From a virus, in IMG/VR virus record IMGVR_UViG_3300021378_002088, positions 1 to 56,275 of that record: a stretch of DNA of 56,275 bases. One strand, written 5' to 3'. A model generated the notes under the pieces. The model searched no databases and was not told the origin of the DNA. It saw nothing but the letters and a program-made list of their open reading frames with translations. The translations under genes and the position numbers were made by a program. Positions 1 to 6,355 of this stretch are shown piece by piece. The number at the start of each line of letters is the position of its first letter. Position 1 is the stretch's first letter.

Positions 1-270
1 TATACGCCAACAGTAACTACATCCTTCTGGACGTTCACCTGCTAACATTTGAGCACGTTGCTCTTTCTTTTCTTTTGTGTTATGTAGTGCAGAAGGATTA
101 TCAGCAAGTTCTTCTAAATTTATTTTGTGTGTCGGAGGATGATAGCAACTATGTGTCATGCCGTTAGTAAGGTGCATAGAAACTTGCGTCCACTTTGCGT
201 AACACATTGTAGGACTTATTTCGTCTAACTGTTCCTTGGCCTTGTCTGCGGCTTGATCGTAATTACTCAT
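1..270 (-). CDS. Radical SAM protein, twitch type, N-terminal part (partial)
   Basis: The first 90 codons of a gene that runs off the left edge on the minus strand; the start ATG is at 270-268 and overlaps the stop of the upstream gene as ATGA. The protein has Cys at residues 23, 42, 84 and 87, in the contexts TMCYAKW, HSCYHP and GCSYCWR, and an NPSALHNT stretch. I recognise this N-terminus from the twitch-domain radical SAM proteins common in marine T4-like phages. In those, this segment precedes the CxxxCxxC radical SAM core, which would lie outside the window, so the core motif cannot be checked here. Role: probably a [4Fe-4S]/SAM-dependent modification enzyme of unknown substrate. It ends the operon 1825-1 with an SDR-like and a glycosyltransferase-like gene, which suggests sugar or surface modification (inference). 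Confidence 0.7.
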   Translation of the reverse strand, partial: MSNYDQAADKAKEQLDEISPTMCYAKWTQVSMHLTNGMTHSCYHPPTHKINLEELADNPSALHNTKEKKEQRAQMLAGERPEGCSYCWRI

Positions 271-866
271 CTTTGTAAATTTACTACTTCTTTACCTATT
301 GTAAGATCTATTAGTTTTAAATCTGTTCTATTTGTAATTAATTCTACAACACGTTTTGCATAGTCTGTAATGTTAGTGGCATCAATACCGCTAGGACTTA
401 CACAGAACGCATTACACACGTTGCTAGACGCACTATATACTAATTGTTGCATCATACTTCTTAATACTGCATACATTACAAACTGTTTATCCTGTTGTGG
501 CCATGCTGTTATTGAACTGCTTACACCACAAATTGTTATTTCTTTACTGCTATTTTCTAACCATTTTATTAACTTTGTAAAAAATAAAAACAAGGGTGTA
601 TAATTAAAAAACATACTTGACATTTGTTGTAAAGTTATATTACTATAATTCTTATTATCTATTACTAATGCAATTTGTTCTTCTATGTTTGCATTTATTA
701 CAATTATATCAGGTACTACTTTACCATCTATAAACTTATCAAAGTCTGCATAATCAACATTATCTCTACCAAAGCCATATGTACTAATATCTTGTTCTTT
801 AAGTTTATTAATAATATTACCTGCGAAATCAGACGACTTTCCAAACACCCATGCTAATTTTCTCAT
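267..866 (-). CDS. SDR-like Rossmann-fold protein, probably degenerate active site
   Basis: 199 residues. The N-terminus WVFGKSSDFAGNI resembles the nucleotide-binding glycine turn of short-chain dehydrogenases/reductases (SDRs), although it is not the classical TGxxxGxG. VINANI near residue 60 sits where SDRs have NNAG. SSSITAW then YAVLR occupy the position of the catalytic Ser and YxxxK, but the Lys is Arg here. The C-terminal SPSGIDATNI resembles the PG motif segment after the active site. SDRs are NAD(P)-dependent oxidoreductases, often acting on sugars or nucleotide sugars. Without the Lys, activity is doubtful and a binding role is possible. Both ends overlap neighbouring genes by 4 nt (ATGA), so translation is coupled with the glycosyltransferase-like gene upstream and the radical SAM gene downstream. 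Confidence 0.55.
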   Translation of the reverse strand: MRKLAWVFGKSSDFAGNIINKLKEQDISTYGFGRDNVDYADFDKFIDGKVVPDIIVINANIEEQIALVIDNKNYSNITLQQMSSMFFNYTPLFLFFTKLIKWLENSSKEITICGVSSSITAWPQQDKQFVMYAVLRSMMQQLVYSASSNVCNAFCVSPSGIDATNITDYAKRVVELITNRTDLKLIDLTIGKEVVNLQR

Positions 867-1825
867 GTACCTATCAATCCTTTTTCTAATAGGTCTTGTA
901 TTTGTCGCTCAGTGATCATTGCACCCCATCTTTTTGGGTTTACAAATGTTGCTTTGAAAAATTTACTCATTTGATCGTTGGGTTCGAACAGCATCATGCC
1001 TTGCACTTCTTCATTTAATCTATTGCCAATGGCAATAGTTTTTTGTTTTAGATGCTCGTCATTATCTATATAACTTTTTTCTTTTTCAAAGAAGCCTTTG
1101 AACCAATCGTAGTCTGATATTTGATTTGTGTCCCAATCACTAAGTACTGTTTTTTCACATCCAAGTCTTGCTCCGTATATTGCCCACCATCCGTTCTCAA
1201 CGTCTGTGCCAACATTACACCAAACATTTAATCTGTTAAAGTTGCCATACCATATGTCGTCTTGAAACTTATGTGGTTCAACACGTTTACCTTGGTCTAA
1301 ACTTAGTTTAACACCTTCTCTAAAGCCTGCTCTAAAGGCTTGGAATGGACTAGCAGTTTGATGTACTTCTGAGAATATATCATTCATTTGTATGTAGTTA
1401 AGTTTCCAACAAAACTCCATACCTTCACCGTCTGTGGCGGCTTCGTGTGTGTTAATACTTTTTGTATATTCCTTGGGCCAACACTTTAGGCCACCGTTGC
1501 CATACACTAAGCCATTCAATAAGTTCTTAGCATTCCAACTGAATATGCTTTCTGATATATCGTTACCGTCATGATCTTTTTCTGGGAATTCTAATTCTTG
1601 ATTAAAGAATTCATCCATAACAATATTATCACCATCTACTGTGATAAAACGATCTGTTTCTGATTGATTTGCACATTCCTTATGTGCGGCATCAAAGCCT
1701 TTGACTCCGTGTACACGTTTTGCCCACGGCACTTTGTTTAGTAAGTCTGCCCAATGCTCTTCGCAGTTGGGTTCATCATAACTAATGTAAAATATGTCTA
1801 GTTCTGTGACGTCTATTTTTGCCAT
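863..1825 (-). CDS. Glycosyltransferase-like protein (GT-A type, unassigned family)
   Basis: 320 residues. The N-terminus IFYISYDEPN followed by a segment around WAKRVHGVKG and FITVDGDN (Asp64 and Asp66 as a DxD-like pair) fits a GT-A nucleotide-sugar fold; DxD binds the metal and sugar nucleotide in such enzymes. The rest is rich in Trp and aromatic residues (WPKEYTK, EFCWKLNY, FNRLNVWCNVG). I recognise it as a recurrent protein of marine T4-like phages usually left as hypothetical or glycosyltransferase-like. It starts at ATG 1825 with AGGA about 8 nt upstream and a GATAAATA late-promoter-like octamer at 1857-1850. It is the first gene of the 1825-1 operon. Substrate unknown; glycan modification of virion or cell surface is an inference. 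Confidence 0.6.
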   Translation of the reverse strand: MAKIDVTELDIFYISYDEPNCEEHWADLLNKVPWAKRVHGVKGFDAAHKECANQSETDRFITVDGDNIVMDEFFNQELEFPEKDHDGNDISESIFSWNAKNLLNGLVYGNGGLKCWPKEYTKSINTHEAATDGEGMEFCWKLNYIQMNDIFSEVHQTASPFQAFRAGFREGVKLSLDQGKRVEPHKFQDDIWYGNFNRLNVWCNVGTDVENGWWAIYGARLGCEKTVLSDWDTNQISDYDWFKGFFEKEKSYIDNDEHLKQKTIAIGNRLNEEVQGMMLFEPNDQMSKFFKATFVNPKRWGAMITERQIQDLLEKGLIGT

Positions 1826-1849
1826 ATGTGTGTCCTAATAATATACACA

Positions 1850-1857
1850 TATTTATC
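1850..1857 (-). promoter_or_regulatory. Late-promoter-like octamer GATAAATA
   Basis: GATAAATA on the minus strand, 24 nt upstream of the ATG at 1825, followed by an AGGA ribosome site. It resembles the T4 late promoter TATAAATA recognised by gp55. The same octamer recurs before other minus-strand transcription units in this window. Confidence 0.6.
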
Positions 1858-1874
1858 ATGATTTTAAATAGGTA

Positions 1875-2492
1875 CTATGCGACTCTGATATACTTGTCGA
1901 ATAATTTTCTAGTGTAGATACTTTTGTTGGTCGAATCATTATTCAATTTAAATACTAGTTCATCATTTTTAAATAATTCCAACAAAGGTATTTCTATACT
2001 GTCATATAGAAAATGCGGATCGTTAATACTGGTAATATACAAAGCCATACGTTGTTCGCCTTTAAAAGAAAAATTATTAATGTCAATACTATTGGTAATA
2101 TTAGAACGCAGTTTTTCGCTTAGTGATACAGTTATTGTATCTTTTACTGCTTGAACTTTTACATCAAAGTCTGTGTTTTTGGAAAGTCGTACCTGCGATA
2201 ACATCTTAGATGCTGACTTAAATTTTTCTAGTTCAACTACTTTATTTACAAAAGAAAATACGCCTTCTTCGTTAGGATTTGTTAATACCAAGAAGTCATT
2301 AATTGTTTTATTATTATCTGGGTTTTCAAATATGCTACATTGCTCATATGTAAATACAGCATGATTAGATTCTACATAGTCATCAGACTCTGCCCTGCCA
2401 TAATAGACAATGTTGCCTTTGTCATCAAAGTAAACATGTCTGTCACTTTGTCGCTGGGCCTTTCTAGCCTTTTCTAAGTCCTCTAATTTCAT
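1875..2492 (-). CDS. Hypothetical protein in glycosyltransferase operon
   Basis: 205 residues, not recognised. The N-terminus is charged and basic (KLEDLEKARKAQRQSDRHVYFD) and includes a DDKGNIVYYGR stretch. The C-terminal half looks like alternating beta strands (ALYITSIND, FLYDSIEIPLLEL, DELVFKLNN). No signal peptide, membrane segment or catalytic motif is visible. Its start overlaps the end of the upstream glycosyltransferase gene by 29 nt in another frame, indicating translational coupling. It is the last gene of the operon that begins at 5340, with 49 nt and a new late-promoter-like site before the next unit. The company of glycosyltransferases suggests a glycan- or virion-related role, but nothing in the sequence shows this directly. 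Confidence 0.6.
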   Translation of the reverse strand: MKLEDLEKARKAQRQSDRHVYFDDKGNIVYYGRAESDDYVESNHAVFTYEQCSIFENPDNNKTINDFLVLTNPNEEGVFSFVNKVVELEKFKSASKMLSQVRLSKNTDFDVKVQAVKDTITVSLSEKLRSNITNSIDINNFSFKGEQRMALYITSINDPHFLYDSIEIPLLELFKNDELVFKLNNDSTNKSIYTRKLFDKYIRVA

Positions 2493-3342
2493 CTTCTAAT
2501 GTCTCTATAATATTATTTGTTAACCATTCCTTGTCTACATAATGAAAAGGATAATGTTGTTGAAAGTTCCCTACTTTAAAGTTAGATACACTACTAAAAT
2601 AAGTAGGTATACTTAATGTCCAACGTTCATCTAGTAATGAGCCGCCTGGCAAATCTTGTATAAAACTTTTCATATGCGTAAACGTGGGCATATCTGTTAA
2701 ATCATCAACTGTTGTTTCGTTTTCTAGACCTAATAGTTGTATTGCAAGAGCATATACAACATCAGCACTTAACTTATCTGGCTTGCCGTTTGGCATATAT
2801 TTAAAATAAAACCTTTGCCAATTTTCAAAAATTAATTCAATCATTTTAAAAAGTTCACTTGCTGTTTCTGATTTTTTAAAATAAAAGAATGCTGTATATA
2901 TGTTTGGCATATTATTTTTTATGAAGTATTCTCTGTAATATTTATTACTAGGATCTGCTGGTTCGCCTCTAAAAGTTTTGATGTTTGTAGTTGCCCATAT
3001 ATCTTTTTCTTTTAGTGAATCCCACCAATGACTTACATCTGATGGAAATATCATATCAGCATCTAGTATGACTGTTTCGTCATACGGTGTCATATAATAG
3101 TATTTCCATTTGTTATCTATCTTCCAAGCAGAATCTTTTGCATCGTCTGTCCATGGAATTTCAATTACTTGATCAAATACTTTTTTGTATTTTTCAGGTA
3201 CTGTACTTTTATCTTCAACACATACTGCTAAATTACTTACTTTGGATTGTGTAATTTTTAAACTAAGTGCAAGAGCATAAGCCATTCTAAGATAATTTGT
3301 ATCTTCTGAATTTTGTGCAATTACAATATACCCTTTAGACAT
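2464..3342 (-). CDS. Glycosyltransferase, GT8-like with DxD
   Basis: 292 residues. The N-terminus GYIVIAQNSEDTNYLRMAYALALSLK followed by LAVCVED is the first Rossmann-like strand-helix-strand of a GT-A fold. PYDETVILDADMIF (Asp94, Asp96) is a clear DxD metal/sugar-nucleotide site, preceded by a Tyr-rich segment (KYYYMTPYDE). A distal AFFYFKK and the HMKSF and FHYVDKEWL segments are similar to the acceptor side of such enzymes. It is a paralogue of the glycosyltransferase at 4107-4988: both begin with a GYIVIAQN/GFLLYAHN strand and share PYDET followed by DxD. It overlaps the SGNH-like gene upstream by 8 nt. Predicted to transfer a sugar from a nucleotide sugar in the cytoplasm; acceptor unknown. 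Confidence 0.75.
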   Translation of the reverse strand: MSKGYIVIAQNSEDTNYLRMAYALALSLKITQSKVSNLAVCVEDKSTVPEKYKKVFDQVIEIPWTDDAKDSAWKIDNKWKYYYMTPYDETVILDADMIFPSDVSHWWDSLKEKDIWATTNIKTFRGEPADPSNKYYREYFIKNNMPNIYTAFFYFKKSETASELFKMIELIFENWQRFYFKYMPNGKPDKLSADVVYALAIQLLGLENETTVDDLTDMPTFTHMKSFIQDLPGGSLLDERWTLSIPTYFSSVSNFKVGNFQQHYPFHYVDKEWLTNNIIETLEDEIRGLRKG

Positions 3343-4114
3343 CTACTAACTCCGGCTTAATGTGTTCTTCAAAATACATTCTATGACCTATTTCGTTTGG
3401 GTGACCTCTATAGTCTGCCCACACATCTGGAATAGTTTCTTCATACTTGATTACTTGTTGCCTTATACCTGGTAAGTCAATACTGTTTTCAATATGTGTT
3501 GTAAGATGATCGTATAACCATGTATGAGTTGGATTTAAAACTCGTTGTCTGTCGGCCTCGTCCATCCATGTAAACATTACTTTTACATTATTCTTATCAC
3601 AAAAATATTTAAGTAAACTGTATAACGATACTGTATTTAATATATCTGTATAACTGTTTTGCAAATTAGTGTAATACTCTGTTGATAAATGATGTAAGTC
3701 AGGTGTTTCTCTTGCTGGTTCTTGGGTAGTTTGCCATGGTGCTATACTTACCCAGCCATTGTTTTCTTTTGCAGTTGCATTGTAATCTGTAAATGTTCTA
3801 GGATAGACCACTCTGTCACCTATAAATAAATTTGGATTATCGCTTAATTGTTCTTCACCAGAAATAAAAGCATATCGATGTATCATGCTCCATTGTACTA
3901 TACCTAATATATCTTCACCTGCAACACCGTCATTGAGTTTTTGTTGTACAGTATTCATAAAACTATGTGCTATGAATTGATTGCCTGTGCCGCCAATACC
4001 GAGTGATATTAATTCACAATCTAAATATTCTGCAACAAAGTTATTCCATAGTTTATGTGGTGTGTTTTGTGCATCACTAAAACTGCAACCTGCAGATATA
4101 AAATATTTAGGCAT
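3335..4114 (-). CDS. SGNH/GDSL-hydrolase-like protein
   Basis: 259 residues when started at ATG 4114 (MPKYFISAGCSFS). A longer frame to 4141 exists, but the 4114 start has GGAGA 6-10 nt upstream and begins right before the conserved strand, so I prefer it. Block I is GCSFSD (Ser11 as the candidate nucleophile), block II or III is LGIGGTGNQ (Gly/Asn oxyanion residues), and the C-terminal HPNEIGH matches the DxxH block by position. SGNH hydrolases act as esterases or acetylhydrolases on lipids and glycans. In phages such proteins occur among glycan-modifying genes and may remove or accept acyl groups. It sits between two glycosyltransferases with overlapping ends, which fits a shared glycan pathway (inference). 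Confidence 0.65.
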   Translation of the reverse strand: MPKYFISAGCSFSDAQNTPHKLWNNFVAEYLDCELISLGIGGTGNQFIAHSFMNTVQQKLNDGVAGEDILGIVQWSMIHRYAFISGEEQLSDNPNLFIGDRVVYPRTFTDYNATAKENNGWVSIAPWQTTQEPARETPDLHHLSTEYYTNLQNSYTDILNTVSLYSLLKYFCDKNNVKVMFTWMDEADRQRVLNPTHTWLYDHLTTHIENSIDLPGIRQQVIKYEETIPDVWADYRGHPNEIGHRMYFEEHIKPELVDV

Positions 4115-4988
4115 TATATATCTCCAATAGTTTGTCAGCATTTCGTTGTAATGCCCATTTATTCATAATGTGTAAGTCAACATCTTTCCATCTTCCAAGT
4201 TGAAAGTCTGCATTTGATTTTGGCTTTTCTAAAAACATTGTAATATCGTTTACAGCATTAATTTCATGTATGTCGTCCCAATCAAATGTTTTGTACATTT
4301 TTTCTATTGGTAATTGTTCTTGTGCTTCGCTTTTAAAACCATTCATTACATGTGCGGCAACACTAAAACTGTAATCATTTCTGTAAAGCATACCTGGTAT
4401 CTCATATAAATCCTTATAGTAGTTCCAATTCTCTTTTACATCTTTTACTACATCGAAAAAACTTTCTACATAAGGTGTCTTTTTAAAATAAACAACTGTT
4501 GCCCAGTACATAGACACACCAAAATCACTTATTCTTTTATATGATTCTGTTCTAGCAAATTGTATGTCTTGAACATCTCTGTGCATCATCAAATCATTTT
4601 TATGACCCCAACATGCATTAAGACTGTCACTCATTACAAGATAGTCAACATCCATTACAATAGTTTCATCATAAGGTGAAATATCATATGCATCGCATCT
4701 ATTGGCGTTATAAAATGGTAATACTTTTACACTATGATTAGTGTCTCTATAGTTTCTATGATTTTTTGCTTTGAACTCTAGATCTTTTTCAGCAACAATT
4801 ATGTTATCAATATAATCTTCTACTTTGATATTCTTTGATGTGTAATCGTAAGAGTTTTGATCTGTGACTACTGTAATACTATGCTCACCAAGATTGTGTC
4901 TTATCATACTTGCCGTTACGCAGGCAATTTTAAGATACTCGATCTCCTCATTGTTATGAGCGTATAATAAAAATCCTTTAGTCGTCAT
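4107..4988 (-). CDS. Glycosyltransferase, GT8-like with DxD
   Basis: 293 residues. GFLLYAHNNEEIEYLKIACVTASMI followed by ITVVTDQNS forms the N-terminal nucleotide-binding part of a GT-A fold. PYDETIVMDVDYLV carries the DxD pair Asp113/Asp115. WATVVYFKKTPYVESFF and a C-terminal WKDVDLHIMNKWAL complete a domain of usual size for this group. It is similar to the 2464-3342 product and probably arose by duplication. Its start overlaps the end of the 120-residue gene upstream by 11 nt, and its end overlaps the SGNH-like gene by 8 nt, so the whole set 5340-1875 is one tightly coupled operon. Sugar donor and acceptor are unknown; decoration of tail fibres or of host glycans are both possible. Confidence 0.75.
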   Translation of the reverse strand: MTTKGFLLYAHNNEEIEYLKIACVTASMIRHNLGEHSITVVTDQNSYDYTSKNIKVEDYIDNIIVAEKDLEFKAKNHRNYRDTNHSVKVLPFYNANRCDAYDISPYDETIVMDVDYLVMSDSLNACWGHKNDLMMHRDVQDIQFARTESYKRISDFGVSMYWATVVYFKKTPYVESFFDVVKDVKENWNYYKDLYEIPGMLYRNDYSFSVAAHVMNGFKSEAQEQLPIEKMYKTFDWDDIHEINAVNDITMFLEKPKSNADFQLGRWKDVDLHIMNKWALQRNADKLLEIYNA

Positions 4989-5340
4989 CGAGATCTATGT
5001 CTATTAGTTTATGGACTTTTCGAGCCTTCCTTAACTTGACATATTCTGCATGATAATCATTTGTGACCTCAAAGTACCTACTCAGAAGTTCGTCTAAGAA
5101 TTCTGATAAGTCTTCAATTTGAATAGGGTTTTGGTAATTGTCAATGAGTACACTTTCTGTATACTCTTTTTCAATTAATGTATTGACAAATGTAATTAGT
5201 TCTTGTGATACTGTGAATGTACCACCATTTGTAGAAAGGATAAGCCTCGTTTGAGTTTTAGATCTTAACGAGGCTATCTGATTATTTAATGTTTGCCTAT
5301 AATTGGCGAATTCTAATGCTTTGGTTAGTCGCTCACTCAT
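4978..5340 (-). CDS. Conserved hypothetical protein of marine T4-like phages
   Basis: 120 residues. Pattern: an N-terminal helix (SERLTKALEFANYRQTLNNQ), a short beta segment with NGGTF, then NPIQIEDLSEFLDELLSRYF and a basic YVKLRKARKVHKL near an acidic C-terminus (IDIDLDDD). I recognise this architecture as a small conserved protein of unknown function in marine T4-like phages. No catalytic motif is visible. It starts at ATG 5340 with AGGA about 8 nt upstream and is the first gene of the operon reaching to 1875. A one-mismatch late octamer (AATAAATA) lies at 5378-5371. Confidence 0.6.
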   Translation of the reverse strand: MSERLTKALEFANYRQTLNNQIASLRSKTQTRLILSTNGGTFTVSQELITFVNTLIEKEYTESVLIDNYQNPIQIEDLSEFLDELLSRYFEVTNDYHAEYVKLRKARKVHKLIDIDLDDD

Positions 5341-5370
5341 ACAAGTCCTGTGTTGTGTTTATTTACAAAC

Positions 5371-5378
5371 TATTTATT
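5371..5378 (-). promoter_or_regulatory. Late-promoter-like octamer AATAAATA (one mismatch)
   Basis: AATAAATA on the minus strand, 30 nt before the ATG at 5340, differs in the first base from the GATAAATA found elsewhere. It overlaps the stop codon region of the 5380-6279 gene. Weaker than the other copies. Confidence 0.4.
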
Positions 5379-5379
5379 A

Positions 5380-6279
5380 TTATAAATCTGAGTTTGTAGT
5401 ATAAGTCGGCGTAGCAACTGTAACTGCATAACCATTAGGTAAAGTACCACTATTTGGTCTATACTGTCCAGCAACACTTGTTAAAGTTCCATCAACACTA
5501 TCAAAGTATCCTCTACCTGTGTGCGAGTCACCAAATGTAATCAAGAATTGAATACTTGAGGCATTTGGAGCCTTTGCTTGTATTGAATAATAGTTAGTTG
5601 AGTATGCACCTGAACCTGCTTTGGTATAGATAGTCTGATAACTTGTTGTTAAATCATACATACCAATACTTGTAGTAGTTCCTGAACTTGCTGTAGTCTG
5701 AGTAAAATTCATTTTAACTGTGCCAATAGCACTTAACATGTTTGTCCAGTCAGTGTTTTGGTTATTAGTCGATCCACCGCTTCTACTTGCTGTAAAATAA
5801 ATACTTCCACCTGCATTAAAGAATGAATTCCTGTGTGCTTCATTAGAAAATGCTACAGAGCAATCATGAGTAACTGTAGTACTCCATGCGGCTGTTCTAG
5901 TGCTGGTATCTTTTGCTTCTTGCGACAAGTATGAACCTGAAGCAGTTGTTCTGCCATTATACCCATTAGTAATTGTGGATTGAATGTTATTTAAATCAGT
6001 ATCTTGAATAGTTGCGGCGTTGGCTACATCAGAAACATTGTTACTTGCACCTGTGTAAACTGCAATATCCTGAGCGGCATTAATGATATCATTGGTGTTT
6101 GTGTCGGTAATTGTTGCACCTGCGGCTGGATTGTAAACACTCCAACTTTGACCCCACCCTTCCTGAGTGCTGTCTTCAGCAGTTCCAGTAATTAATAAAA
6201 TATTATTTCTTGCAATATCCCAGTCAGATGCAGTTATTGTTGCTCCTGCTGTTCTATTTGTCATGGTTGATAATGCCAT
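5380..6279 (-). CDS. Putative virion (fibre-like) protein
   Basis: 299 residues, rich in Thr, Ser, Asn, Ala and Gly and low in charged residues, as is usual for phage fibre and tip proteins. It begins MALSTMTNRTAGATITASDWD and has two related segments, TITASDWDIARNNI and TITDTNTNDIINAAQDI, which look like a repeated helical element, with a third weaker copy (TIQDTDLNNIQ). The C-terminal 150 residues are beta-rich (SIYFTASRSGG, FLITFGDSHTGRGYF). No family name can be assigned. It has its own late-promoter-like site and an unusual leader with two palindromes, which suggests expression separate from neighbours. It lies just downstream of the hydroxylase/glycosyltransferase gene and could be one of its substrates (inference only). 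Confidence 0.6.
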   Translation of the reverse strand: MALSTMTNRTAGATITASDWDIARNNILLITGTAEDSTQEGWGQSWSVYNPAAGATITDTNTNDIINAAQDIAVYTGASNNVSDVANAATIQDTDLNNIQSTITNGYNGRTTASGSYLSQEAKDTSTRTAAWSTTVTHDCSVAFSNEAHRNSFFNAGGSIYFTASRSGGSTNNQNTDWTNMLSAIGTVKMNFTQTTASSGTTTSIGMYDLTTSYQTIYTKAGSGAYSTNYYSIQAKAPNASSIQFLITFGDSHTGRGYFDSVDGTLTSVAGQYRPNSGTLPNGYAVTVATPTYTTNSDL

Positions 6280-6289
6280 TGTTTTTCTC

Positions 6290-6303
6290 CTAAATCGATT
6301 TAG
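6290..6303 (-). promoter_or_regulatory. Perfect 14-bp palindrome in leader, next to the ribosome site
   Basis: CTAAATCGATTTAG is a perfect inverted repeat. On the minus strand its 3' end (TTTAGGAG) runs into the AGGAG ribosome site of the gene at 6279. A hairpin or bound protein here could affect translation start. It lies between the late-promoter-like octamer and the ATG. Confidence 0.45.
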
Positions 6304-6305
6304 TC

Positions 6306-6321
6306 GTTATCATGTGATAAC
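6306..6321 (-). promoter_or_regulatory. Second palindrome in leader (GTTATC-N4-GATAAC)
   Basis: Six-base inverted repeat GTTATC/GATAAC separated by 4 nt, directly upstream of the first palindrome in the predicted leader of the 5380-6279 mRNA. Could be an RNA hairpin or an operator-like site. Confidence 0.4.
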
Positions 6322-6335
6322 AAATTGTACAAATG

Positions 6336-6343
6336 TATTTATC
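6336..6343 (-). promoter_or_regulatory. Late-promoter-like octamer GATAAATA
   Basis: GATAAATA followed by C on the minus strand, 56 nt upstream of the ATG at 6279. With T4-like spacing the transcript would begin about 6 nt further on, giving a leader of about 51 nt that contains both palindromes and an AGGAG ribosome site. Confidence 0.6.
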
Positions 6344-6355
6344 AAAAATTTTAGA

